Assembly (NCBI GenBank): GCA_043804635.1
Contig: JAZDIU010000028.1
Span: 1 to 20,188 of the forward strand
Reading direction: 5' to 3'
Source of the DNA: JAZDIU01 sp043804635
GTDB taxonomy: Bacteria > Chloroflexota > Dehalococcoidia > Dehalococcoidales > UBA2162
DNA length: 20,188 nt
The notes below the pieces were generated by a model. That model made no database searches. It had not been told where the DNA came from and saw nothing but the letters and a program-made list of their open reading frames with translations. Position 1 is the stretch's first letter, and each line of letters starts with the position of its first letter. Of the stretch, positions 1 through 6,045 are shown piece by piece. The position numbers and the translations under genes were made by a program.

Positions 1-374
1 GGTTCCTCCCCTACACCAAGAGCCAAATATACAGGTGTTTTTTTATCTATTTCTTTATACCTTTTCAATTGAAACGGTTTACACCACTCAATCGCATTTT
101 CACGGTAAGAAGAACGATATTTCGCTTCAACAAAGAACTCCTTACCAGTTTTAATTGACCTGAACTTGAAATCGGGTTCTTTAGTGTTCTCAACAAAATC
201 CCCCTTGTTAGTCGTGTAGTCATGAGTCTTTTGTACTAGGTCATACCTGTCTTTAACAAAAAGGTTCTTACGTATGTAGTTTTCGAATGCATCGCCCTTT
301 ACATAGCTTTCTGGCTTGTTTATCGCATCCATCGCCCCTTTAGCGCCTCTTATAACTTTGGAAATAATATCCAT
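1..374 (-). CDS. PD-(D/E)XK nuclease-like protein, partial (C-terminus outside window)
   Basis: The minus strand is open from an ATG at 374 to the window edge, 124 codons without a stop, so the C-terminus is missing. AAGGAGG lies at 379-385, well placed for this start. The residues look like a restriction-endonuclease-like fold: P67-D68 followed by F-K-F, then E83-A-K85 in a hydrophobic strand (FFVEAKYR), then Q102-L-K-R-Y and a second strand (VYLALGVG). That order matches the D...ExK...Q core of PD-(D/E)XK enzymes. I know similar small uncharacterised proteins with the same EAKYR and QLKRY blocks, but no proven substrate. The gene looks more A+T-rich than its neighbours and is separated from them by a terminator, so it may be the edge of an acquired region. 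The fold assignment is likely; nuclease activity is inference. Confidence 0.72.
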   Translation of the reverse strand, partial: MDIISKVIRGAKGAMDAINKPESYVKGDAFENYIRKNLFVKDRYDLVQKTHDYTTNKGDFVENTKEPDFKFRSIKTGKEFFVEAKYRSSYRENAIEWCKPFQLKRYKEIDKKTPVYLALGVGEE

Positions 375-430
375 TTCACCCTCCTTTTTATACGAGTTTA
401 TACAAGACCCGGTAAAAGAAATTGGATACG

Positions 431-459
431 GTAAAAATCGAGAAAGCTAAAAACTTCTC
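431..459 (-). terminator. Intrinsic terminator after the dehydrogenase/small-protein unit
   Basis: On the minus strand GAGAAG and CTTTCTC form a short hairpin (440-446 with 454-459), followed by GATTTTTA. It begins just beyond the stop of the 98-aa gene. On the plus strand the same hairpin is followed by TTTTTCC, so it may work both ways. The stem is short. Confidence 0.5.
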
Positions 460-466
460 TTTTTCC

Positions 467-763
467 TCACTTCCCAATCTCAATCCTCAGCTTCTTAATA
501 TCGCTCACGCCTTTAAGGGTGGAGACCATTCCAACAGTGGTGGCTTTGATGATTCTGGTGACGAAGGGATTGATTTGCACCGGGGCTCCGTTCAGGTTGA
601 CCATCACCTTATCGCCATCGATGGTCAGCTTGAGGTCTTTGATTTTGCCGGTGCCTTCCAGCGACTCAATCATCCCGCTTACCGTGTGGTCGATAAACGA
701 CTCGACGAAATAGTCCGTACGGATGGGAGCATCGTTAACCGTTAGAGTCAATTTTACTGTCAT
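467..763 (-). CDS. Small conserved protein of unknown function (98 aa)
   Basis: Two adjacent ATGs (766 and 763) are possible. AGGAGG at 769-774 is only two bases from the first and five from the second, so 763 is preferred. The protein is soluble, with no signal peptide or membrane segment, and alternates charged and hydrophobic residues as in a small beta-rich domain. Two halves look loosely alike: ...VESFIDHTVSGMIESLEG...IKDLKLTIDG, then ...VTRIIKATTVGMVSTLKG...IKKLRIEIG. This suggests an internal duplication of about 45 residues, each unit a helix and a strand. It lies 13 bases after the dehydrogenase stop and is probably cotranscribed with it. I do not recognise a characterised family; it could be an accessory protein of the dehydrogenase, but nothing in the sequence proves that. 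Confidence 0.75.
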   Translation of the reverse strand: MTVKLTLTVNDAPIRTDYFVESFIDHTVSGMIESLEGTGKIKDLKLTIDGDKVMVNLNGAPVQINPFVTRIIKATTVGMVSTLKGVSDIKKLRIEIGK

Positions 764-776
764 CATTACCTCCTGC

Positions 777-1775
777 TCAAATCAGATTTACTTTGGGCTT
801 GACGCCCCGGTTTACAATAGTTTTGGGCAAGTGCCCGGAGAGCACCCGTGCCGCTTCCTGGGCAACGAACGTCCTGAGTCGGACGTAGGCTTCATCGGAG
901 AACCAGGCGGAGTGGGGCAGCATCACCACGTTATCCAACTTGAGGAGCGGATTGTCCGCCTCGACCGGCTCCTTCTCGAAAACATCGAGCCCGGCACCGG
1001 CAATCTTCTTCGCTTGAATAGCGCGAGCAAGCGCCGCTTCTTCAATGATAGGTCCGCGTGCCGTGTTGATGATGTAGGCAGTGGGTTTCATCTGCCTGAA
1101 GGCTTCGTCGCTGACAAGATGGTGAGTCTGCTCGTTCAAAGGACAATGCACCGAGATATAGTCCGACTCTTTAAGTAGTCGAGGCAAATCGACTAGAGTG
1201 ATGCCCGATTCCTCAGCCAGCTTCTTATCCATATAGGGGTCGTAGCCAAGCAGCTTGAGACCGAAGACGCTCGCCTTCCTTGCCACCATTCTCCCAATAT
1301 GACCCACGCCAATCAAACCCAGCGTCTCGCCGGTGATGGGACCCATCGGCGGTCTGATTGCCCAGGCATCTGCCCACTTGCCCTGCTTCACCAGATTGTT
1401 CTGGACGACAATCTTCTTGGCGCAGACCAGCAGCAGAGCGATGGCGTGGTTGGAAACTTCCTCGTAGCAGTAGTCCGGTATATTGACGACGAGAATATGA
1501 TTATCCGTTGCCGCCTTCAGGTCGATATTATCAAAGCCGATGCCGGTACGGACGACGACTTTAAGATTTGGCAGCGACTCCATAATGCGGCGGGTGATGA
1601 GCGAGGCGGCGGTGATGAGAGCATCAGCGTCTTTGATTTTGGGAATGACATCGGCTTCGCTGATATAATCGATAGCACTAAGCTCGGCATCCACCTCTAC
1701 CAGTATCTTCCGCTCGATATCGAGGTTGACCTTCATTCCGGCGGGATGAACTCGGTAGACCTTATACTTCGCCAT
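777..1775 (-). CDS. D-isomer-specific 2-hydroxyacid dehydrogenase (CtBP / phosphoglycerate dehydrogenase-like)
   Basis: A 332-aa NAD-dependent oxidoreductase that would interconvert a 2-oxo acid and a D-2-hydroxy acid in the cytoplasm. The substrate-binding half carries NLKVVVRTGIGFDNID (about 70-85). The Rossmann NAD site is G156-V-G-H-I-G161, with an acidic residue (D179) at the end of the second strand favouring NAD. The catalytic triad is visible: R240 in NTARGP, E269 in DVFEKEP and H288 in LPHSAW. The length fits a short-form enzyme without the ACT domain of long SerA proteins. The HSAW end of the active site resembles CtBP-like members, so serine biosynthesis is not assured. The ATG at 1775 has GGGAG upstream. 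It is the first gene of a two-gene unit. A palindromic repeat (1790-1849) lies next to its ribosome binding site, so the mRNA leader may be strongly folded. Confidence 0.9.
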   Translation of the reverse strand: MAKYKVYRVHPAGMKVNLDIERKILVEVDAELSAIDYISEADVIPKIKDADALITAASLITRRIMESLPNLKVVVRTGIGFDNIDLKAATDNHILVVNIPDYCYEEVSNHAIALLLVCAKKIVVQNNLVKQGKWADAWAIRPPMGPITGETLGLIGVGHIGRMVARKASVFGLKLLGYDPYMDKKLAEESGITLVDLPRLLKESDYISVHCPLNEQTHHLVSDEAFRQMKPTAYIINTARGPIIEEAALARAIQAKKIAGAGLDVFEKEPVEADNPLLKLDNVVMLPHSAWFSDEAYVRLRTFVAQEAARVLSGHLPKTIVNRGVKPKVNLI

Positions 1776-1789
1776 AACTCTCCCTCTAT

Positions 1790-1849
1790 GTAGGGTCAGG
1801 TTTTTAACCTGACCGCCAAGGGCGGGTGGGTTTAGAAACCCACCCCTAC
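1790..1849. repeat. Triple-palindrome repeat R1, copy 1
   Basis: The element starts GTAGGG and ends CCCTAC. Inside are GGTCAGGTT/AACCTGACC (1794-1802 with 1806-1814), a central GCC..GGC, and GGGTGGGTTT/AAACCCACCC (1824-1833 with 1836-1845). The same architecture recurs at 5005-5062. This copy lies just upstream of the dehydrogenase start. Confidence 0.9.
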
Positions 1850-1891
1850 GTGATAATAAAGGTAAGACAGGGGGATGTCAATACAGTCAGT

Positions 1892-1926
1892 TATCAGCTA
1901 TCAGCTATCAGCGGTCAGCTTTCAGC
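1892..1926. repeat. Heptamer tandem array (TATCAGC-type)
   Basis: Five head-to-tail 7-base units: TATCAGC three times, then GGTCAGC and TTTCAGC. Intergenic. Two other 7-base-period arrays occur in the window (13083-13124 and 16068-16095). Confidence 0.9.
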
Positions 1927-1934
1927 TTAAAATT

Positions 1935-1986
1935 GTCATTCTGGAGTCCCGATAACTCCTTCTTCTCCTATCGGGACGAAGAATCC
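1935..1986. repeat. Dispersed-type palindromic repeat (GTCATTCTGGAG...GAAGAATCC)
   Basis: A perfect 9-base inverted repeat, GTCCCGATA/TATCGGGAC (1946-1954 with 1969-1977), sits between GTCATTCTGGAG and GAAGAATCC. Sequences of the type GTCATTCTGAG...GAAGAATCC are familiar dispersed intergenic repeats in many bacteria. Only this copy is in the window. Confidence 0.65.
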
Positions 1987-2037
1987 GGTGGGGTGTGGAC
2001 TGTAATTATATTAGTATTATGTAAAGTCACGCACTAC

Positions 2038-2073
2038 ATCCCCCTTTCCTAAAGGGGGATTAAGGGGGATTTT
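2038..2073. repeat. C-run/G-run palindromic repeat R2, copy 1
   Basis: ATCCCCCTTT and AAAGGGGGAT pair perfectly (2038-2047 with 2051-2060, loop CCT), followed by TAAGGGGGATTTT. A diverged reverse-complement copy lies at 14545-14582. Confidence 0.8.
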
Positions 2074-2080
2074 CACTACT

Positions 2081-2136
2081 GTCATTGCGAGACCATCCCG
2101 ATGAGGCTAAAGCCGAATCGGGAGGCGAAGCAATCT
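2081..2136. repeat. Dispersed-type palindromic repeat (GTCATTGCGAG...GAAGCAATCT)
   Basis: The framework GTCATTGCGAG...GCGAAGCAATCT encloses nested palindromes, TCCCGAT/ATCGGGA (2096-2102 with 2117-2123) around GGCT/AGCC. This framework is a familiar dispersed repeat in many bacterial genomes. Confidence 0.7.
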
Positions 2137-2144
2137 GGGCGGGG

Positions 2145-2190
2145 TAAAAATAATAGCGTGGATAAAGTTCTCTACCCTATCCACGCTATT
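2145..2190 (-). terminator. Intrinsic terminator for the Ig-like protein gene
   Basis: On the minus strand AATAGCGTGGATA pairs with TATCCACGCTATT (2178-2190 with 2152-2164, 13 base pairs, 13-base loop), followed by ATTTTTAC. It lies about 35 bases beyond the stop of the gene at 2225-3091. Confidence 0.85.
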
Positions 2191-2224
2191 TGGTTTGATG
2201 CGGGCTTTTACAAGTTACGCCCGA

Positions 2225-3091
2225 TTATTTCTTATTCCTGTTCTTGAACAAGCCGCTAATTTTGTTCTTTAACCACCCGATAGGTGTATCTCCACCATTC
2301 GAATCGGCTTTCTTGGATAAGCCCGGTGGTGTATATCCACCATTCCAGCCATTCTTGTTACCTTGAGACCAGCCGGGTGGCGTATATCCGCCATTCCAGC
2401 CCTTCTTGTTGCCCTTTGAAAATCCAGGAGGAACAAAACCAGGCTTTTCCTCGCTAGGAGCCGCCTTAACTATTACACTTGCATAAGCGATTTTCTCAAT
2501 ACTATCCTTAGTCGCGGTAACTTTAATAGTATTGGTGAAGTTACCAGTAGTGTTTGCTGTAAACGAACCGGCATTAGTGATGGTCCCGCCTCCGGCAACT
2601 ACAGACCAGGTGAAGGTTACGTTATCGACTGTGAGATTATCAGAATCCTCACCTCTGGCAGCAAATTGCTGGTCATGTCCGATAATAACTGTTGCCGAGG
2701 CTGGCGATATTATCACGTGGTCGAGAGGACCTGAAGAAACTACTATCACCGTAGCGTAAGCCGTCTTCTCGACACTATCTTTGGTCGCCGTAACCTTAAC
2801 GGTATTCGTGAAGTTACCGGTAGTATTTGCTGTGAACCGGCCGGCATTAGTAATCGTGCCGCCTCCGGCGACTATAGCCCATGTTAAGGTCACATTGTCA
2901 ACTGTGACATTTGCAGAATCCTGTCCCTGAGCAGTGAATTGCTGGTCGTGCCCAATAACAATAGTCGCCGTGCTCGGTGTTATCACCACGTGGTCGAGAG
3001 GATTAGTAGACTGAGCGCTGACCGCCACTAAAGGCAACGCTGTCGCCATCAGAACCAACCCGAGTGCGACACTTAAAATTAGCTTTTTCAA
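2225..3091 (-). CDS. Secreted protein with two tandem Ig-like domains and a PPG-rich basic tail
   Basis: The start is TTG at 3091, supported by AGGAGG at 3099-3104 seven bases upstream. Residues 1-26 form a Sec signal peptide (KK, hydrophobic core, then VSA-Q). Two very similar Ig-like (bacterial BIG-type) units follow at about 30-117 and 120-208, each beginning PLDHV and containing GHDQQF, the DNVT-TW strand, AGGGTITNAG and a closing YA-VIV strand. The tail (213-288) has repeats of PPG-S-GNKKGWNGGY and ends in a basic stretch. The protein is probably exported and may bind the cell surface or an extracellular ligand. There is no catalytic motif, LPXTG or membrane anchor. It is transcribed alone and ends in a strong terminator. 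The near-identity of the two units suggests a recent duplication. The exact function is unknown. Confidence 0.85.
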   Translation of the reverse strand: MKKLILSVALGLVLMATALPLVAVSAQSTNPLDHVVITPSTATIVIGHDQQFTAQGQDSANVTVDNVTLTWAIVAGGGTITNAGRFTANTTGNFTNTVKVTATKDSVEKTAYATVIVVSSGPLDHVIISPASATVIIGHDQQFAARGEDSDNLTVDNVTFTWSVVAGGGTITNAGSFTANTTGNFTNTIKVTATKDSIEKIAYASVIVKAAPSEEKPGFVPPGFSKGNKKGWNGGYTPPGWSQGNKNGWNGGYTPPGLSKKADSNGGDTPIGWLKNKISGLFKNRNKK

Positions 3092-3266
3092 CTTTCTGCC
3101 TCCTTTTACAAGTTACTAAATATAGAAACGGAATAGAAGACAGAATGTTACACATTGGAGAAAAGCGTTTAGAAAAGTGTAATTGTGGTTTCCGTAACAT
3201 TATTTCCCGGTTCAACGTTAATTTAAGGTTATTCACGCGAAGCCAGATACTTTTCTGAAGGAAATA

Positions 3267-3410
3267 ATGAAAATAATCACGAAAAGTAAAGCAAAAGGGA
3301 TAAGTCAGGTAAGGCAAGCTTTACTTAAAGAGATAAAACAACTAAAAAGTTCAGCCGATAAGAAATTGCTTGCTGAACTAGAGCGATTAGAGAAGATGAT
3401 AAGGGGCTAA
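3267..3410 (+). CDS. Small charged helical protein (47 aa), unknown function
   Basis: A 47-codon frame from ATG 3267 to TAA 3410, with AAGG five bases before the start. The product is strongly basic and helix-forming: MKIITKSKAK at the N-terminus, then a heptad-like stretch with Leu and Ile spaced three and four apart (VRQALLKEIKQLK...LLAELERLEKMI). This pattern fits a short coiled coil and is unlikely in random intergenic DNA. There is no signal peptide or membrane segment. It lies in a gap between the Ig-like gene (divergent) and the structured 196-bp element. I do not recognise a family; a DNA-associated or antitoxin-like peptide is possible, but no partner is visible. Confidence 0.5.
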   Translation: MKIITKSKAKGISQVRQALLKEIKQLKSSADKKLLAELERLEKMIRG

Positions 3411-3471
3411 AAAGAGCGAAACGTCATCCCTCATCCTGCTCGGTATCAACTATAAACAGGCTAATAAAAAC

Positions 3472-3667
3472 AAAAGGGTAGACGAACCTTTACTGGAGTC
3501 CGGTTCAAGAAAACCGGATCACCTTCGTTCCAGTACTTCCCCCTCCCGGTTACCTGCGCCGGAGTGCCCATCCTGTATCGAACTTGTCTCAACAGGGCCA
3601 CACAACCAATTTCGGGAAGCTCCGGAACCTTCCGAAGGACTACTCCAGGAGATTCGCTTACCCTTTT
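3472..3667. other. 196-bp element with long imperfect terminal inverted repeats; structured RNA or MITE-like
   Basis: The outer arms AAAAGGGTA (3472-3480) and TACCCTTTT (3659-3667) pair perfectly. Pairing continues through 3483-3488/3651-3656 and CTGGAGT/ACTCCAG (3493-3499 with 3642-3648), giving a nearly continuous 26-28-base stem around about 142 bases. Inside are TCCGGTT/AACCGGA-type and CCTGT/ACAGG hairpins. On the minus strand the wobble pairs work slightly better, and the 3' arm runs into TTTTGTTTTTATT like a terminator. I cannot match it to a known RNA class and see no clear target-site duplication. Either a minus-strand ncRNA or a small non-autonomous element would fit. Confidence 0.55.
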
Positions 3668-3784
3668 CATATTAAACAATAGCAGAGATTATCAATATAC
3701 TCAGTGACTTTAGTCACAAGGCAACGTAAAAGCTTTTCCCGTTCACGGTGAACTGCAACTCGAAACGGTAGCGACAAAACTTCC

Positions 3785-3814
3785 TTGACAAACTCAGAAC
3801 ACTTGTTCTATAAT
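3785..3814 (+). promoter_or_regulatory. Consensus sigma-70-type promoter with an overlapping LexA-like palindrome
   Basis: TTGACA (3785-3790), an 18-base spacer, then TATAAT (3809-3814): both hexamers are perfect. The last 12 spacer bases are GAACACTTGTTC (3797-3808), matching the Gram-positive-type SOS box core GAAC-N4-GTTC in a position where a repressor would block RNA polymerase. The nearest confident plus-strand gene is the DUF72 gene at 4112. The segment resembles a dispersed word at 13059-13080, so it may derive from a repeat. Confidence 0.55.
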
Positions 3815-3830
3815 CCATATATTACAAAAA

Positions 3831-3870
3831 CCCTCTCTTCCCTTGTGGGAGAGATAGGAGTGAGAGGAAA
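3831..3870. repeat. Dispersed-type CT/GA-rich hairpin repeat
   Basis: CCCTCTCTTCCC-TTGT-GGGAGAG followed by a GGAGTGAGAGG segment. Read on the minus strand it is of the familiar type CCTCACTCC...CTCTCCC-ACAA-GGGAGAGGG, and there it ends in TTTTTG, so it could also stop minus-strand transcription. Confidence 0.5.
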
Positions 3871-4096
3871 GAGAAAAAGTGATGGTTCCTATTGTTTCAA
3901 CTAAAGACAGCACGCACAAATTTTCATCATTTGGGCATGTCGTTTCCTCAGAAAAAAGATTACTTATAATGAAAGTGAAAACGAATACGCTCGAATCAAT
4001 CACCTATTACTCTGCTTTGTTTCAATTTTCGGGGTTCAAAATAGAATGTTATCACGCCTGAAGTTTATTCGTTTCAAATCGCTGATACGCTCATAG

Positions 4097-4102
4097 TATA
4101 AT
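4097..4102 (+). promoter_or_regulatory. -10 box placed for a leaderless DUF72 transcript
   Basis: A perfect TATAAT ends nine bases before the DUF72 ATG at 4112, and no Shine-Dalgarno lies between. Transcription would start within a few bases of the start codon. No good -35 is visible. Confidence 0.5.
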
Positions 4103-4111
4103 TGTTTTATT

Positions 4112-5008
4112 ATGGGACGCATTCTAATCGGTATTTCCGCTTGGGCAGACCGGAGCCTTATCGAGAGCGGTTTCTACGGTGAGGCGAAGACACCGGCGGA
4201 GCGCCTGCGGTGTTACAGCCAGAACTTCCCCATCGCTGAAATCGATGCCTCCTACCACTACTTTCCCACACAGCTCAACCTAGACCTTTGGCTGGAAAAC
4301 ACACCCGACGGCTTCACCTTCGATATCAAAGCCTTCAGCCTTTTTACCGGCCATCCCACTCCGGTTACCTCTCTGCCAAGGGCTTTCCGTGATAAATTCG
4401 GGCAACTGTCTGAGCACAAGGGAAACTTCTATCCGCATCACCTGCCGCCGGAAGCACTCGATGATTTGTGGGAAGGTTTTGTCCGAACGGCTCAGGTAAT
4501 TGCCTCGGCGGGCAAATTAGGGGCTGTTCTTTTTCAATTCCCACCCTGGTTTCATCCGGGAAAGGAGAGCTTCGATTCTCTCGCCGAATGCCGTAAAAGG
4601 TTGCCACGATTTCCGTTATCTATCGAGTTCCGTTCTAGCTCCTGGTTTAATGAGGCAAATAGAGAAAGCACCCTGAGTTTTTTACGGGAACACCGGCTGA
4701 CCCTCGTCTGCGTCGACGAGCCACAGGGATTCAAAACCAGCCTCCCCCCGATAGCTGAAGTGACGGCACCGCTCGGCTTTATCCGATTTCACGGTCGCAA
4801 CAGCGAAAACTGGGAGCGTAAAGACACCGCCGCTGATGAAAAGTTCCGATATTTATATAAGAAAAATGAACTGAAGGAATGGGTGCCCGGTATTATGCAG
4901 ATGGCAAGCAAGACCACCGATTTGCACATTATTTTCAAAAATAAGTACAGCGATTACCCGGTGCAGAATGCCCGCCAGCTCAGCCAGATGCTGGGGAAGA
5001 AGCCGTAG
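4112..5008 (+). CDS. DUF72 family TIM-barrel protein
   Basis: A 298-aa soluble protein of the DUF72 (YecE-like) family. The N-terminus has the family opening (ILIGISAWAD, then FYGE), followed by the conserved blocks EIDASYHYFPT (about 43-53), FDIKAFSLFTGH (71-82), GAVLFQFPPWFH (139-150), SIEFRSSSWFN (169-179), VCVDEPQG (196-203) and GFIRFHGRN (220-228). Members fold as TIM barrels with a polar pocket. No enzymatic reaction is firmly established for the family to my knowledge. ATG 4112 is the natural start because the first strand begins at residue 3. It has no Shine-Dalgarno but a TATAAT nine bases upstream. The TAG stop lies inside repeat R1 copy 2. It converges with ku, and the pairing hints at, but does not prove, a DNA-maintenance role. 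Confidence 0.92.
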   Translation: MGRILIGISAWADRSLIESGFYGEAKTPAERLRCYSQNFPIAEIDASYHYFPTQLNLDLWLENTPDGFTFDIKAFSLFTGHPTPVTSLPRAFRDKFGQLSEHKGNFYPHHLPPEALDDLWEGFVRTAQVIASAGKLGAVLFQFPPWFHPGKESFDSLAECRKRLPRFPLSIEFRSSSWFNEANRESTLSFLREHRLTLVCVDEPQGFKTSLPPIAEVTAPLGFIRFHGRNSENWERKDTAADEKFRYLYKKNELKEWVPGIMQMASKTTDLHIIFKNKYSDYPVQNARQLSQMLGKKP

Positions 5009-5062
5009 GGTCAGGTTTAAAACCTGACCGCCCGGGCGGGTGGGTTAAAAACCCACCCCTAC
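5005..5062. repeat. Triple-palindrome repeat R1, copy 2 (overlaps the DUF72 stop)
   Basis: GTAGGG...CCCTAC ends enclose GGTCAGGTTT/AAACCTGACC (5009-5018 with 5020-5029), a central GCCCGGGC, and GGGTGGGTT/AACCCACCC (5038-5046 with 5050-5058). It supplies the TAG of the DUF72 gene and fills the gap to the ku stop, so it may act as a bidirectional terminator. Confidence 0.9.
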
Positions 5063-5069
5063 GTTCAGG

Positions 5070-5882
5070 CTATGACTTCACTTTCTCCGGCACCCGTTTG
5101 GGCCGTGTCGCCGATTCCTTAGATGCACTCTCGATGCTTGCCTTCAGAGCGGACATAAGGTCGGGTATCTCCTCGATTTTAGGCATCTTCATTACCTTGA
5201 TTTCCTCACCCTGGACCTTAGCCTGGACAAGCTTTTCCAGTGCCTCCCGGTAGTCATCCTTGTACTCCTGGGGCTGGAATTTCTTAATCATTGCCTCGAT
5301 TAATGATTCGGCTAACTTAAGTTCGCTAGCGGCAATTTCTTTCTCCGGGATGTTGATTTCGCCAGTCGGCATAATTTCATCCTGGAAGTGCATCGTCTGC
5401 AGGACTAGGAGCGAGTCTTTCGGGCGGAGACAGCATAAATGTTCCCGACGCTGGAAAGCTACTTTAGCAATGCCAAACCTACCGGTCTTACGCAGGGCTT
5501 CCCGCAGCAAGCAGAATGGTTTAGCGGCGAACTCTTCCGGCTCAAGATAGTGACCGCCGTAAAAATATATCGGGTCGATTTCTTGAGCGTTAACGAAGCC
5601 GGTGATTTCAATAGTATGGGAGGTCTTCACCGGAACCTTTTCGAAATCGCTTTCTTTCAATACCATATACTGTTCTTTGGCATATTCGTACCCCCGGACC
5701 GTTTCCTTGATGCCGAAATATTCGTTATCTTCCTGGCAATACAGCGTTTGCTTGGGTCTGGTCAAACATTTTTTATGAAGCAGGTGAAAAGCAGGTGTCC
5801 GGCTCACCGTGGCAACATACATTTTAACCGGGATGCTGACCATCCCGAAACTGACCGCTCCCTTCCAAAAAGCTCTAGCCAC
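5070..5882 (-). CDS. ku: Ku DNA end-binding protein (bacterial NHEJ)
   Basis: Bacterial Ku forms a homodimeric ring on double-strand DNA ends and recruits LigD. The N-terminus MARAFWKGAVSFGMVSIPVKMY is the family signature. It is followed by HLLHKKC...YC, GYEYAKEQYMVL (about 64-75), the strand IEITGFVNAQEIDPIYF, REALRKTGRFGIAKVAF and DEIMPTGEI. The core ends near residue 225, and a short basic tail (RPKRVPEKVKS) follows, as in Ku proteins that contact DNA or LigD there. The start is GTG at 5882: AGGAGG (5891-5896) is eight bases upstream and the protein then begins at the conserved residue. An in-frame GTG at 5891 overlaps the Shine-Dalgarno and is unlikely. The product is 270 aa, normal for the family. 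LigD is in the same window about 10 kb away. Confidence 0.96.
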   Translation of the reverse strand: MARAFWKGAVSFGMVSIPVKMYVATVSRTPAFHLLHKKCLTRPKQTLYCQEDNEYFGIKETVRGYEYAKEQYMVLKESDFEKVPVKTSHTIEITGFVNAQEIDPIYFYGGHYLEPEEFAAKPFCLLREALRKTGRFGIAKVAFQRREHLCCLRPKDSLLVLQTMHFQDEIMPTGEINIPEKEIAASELKLAESLIEAMIKKFQPQEYKDDYREALEKLVQAKVQGEEIKVMKMPKIEEIPDLMSALKASIESASKESATRPKRVPEKVKS

Positions 5883-5946
5883 TTCTGTCACCTCCTAATA
5901 TTCATTATAAGTCATCATTACGTAGAATAACGCGCCTCGAAGATAA

Positions 5947-5963
5947 ATGTTATAAATTTGTAA
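5947..5963 (+). promoter_or_regulatory. Shared 17-base motif, copy 1 (ATGTTATAAATTTGTAA)
   Basis: In the ku-VOC divergent intergenic region, 83 bases before the VOC ATG. It is nearly palindromic (TTATAAA/TTTGTAA). It matches the copies at 8497 and 12551 at all but two positions. It may be a -10 region (TATAAA) or an operator. Confidence 0.4.
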
Positions 5964-6045
5964 TACTTACCTGCCCGATTTTATTACTTTGAAACAGCCC
6001 TCCCTATAAAATGTCGTCAGATTACATAAGGGGAGGTAATATAAA

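Noticed and set aside
1892..1926. CRISPR array
   Set aside because: The units are seven bases long and directly adjacent, with no spacers; no cas genes are present.
3003..3317. 104-codon minus-strand frame overlapping the start of the Ig-like gene
   Set aside because: It lies in another frame over the signal peptide region and runs through A+T-rich intergenic DNA without family signs.
3461..3679. 72-codon minus-strand frame
   Set aside because: It coincides with the strongly palindromic 196-bp element. The codons follow the stem pairing and the product resembles nothing I know.
3741..3753. Perfect 13-base palindrome GTTCACGGTGAAC as an operator
   Set aside because: It is about 30 bases upstream of the -35 of the 3785 promoter and has no second copy in the window, so a function cannot be argued.
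3879..4061. 60-codon plus-strand frame after the SOS-like promoter
   Set aside because: No well-spaced Shine-Dalgarno, no recognisable features, and it begins beside a dispersed repeat. It is kept only as a possible target of the promoter at 3785.
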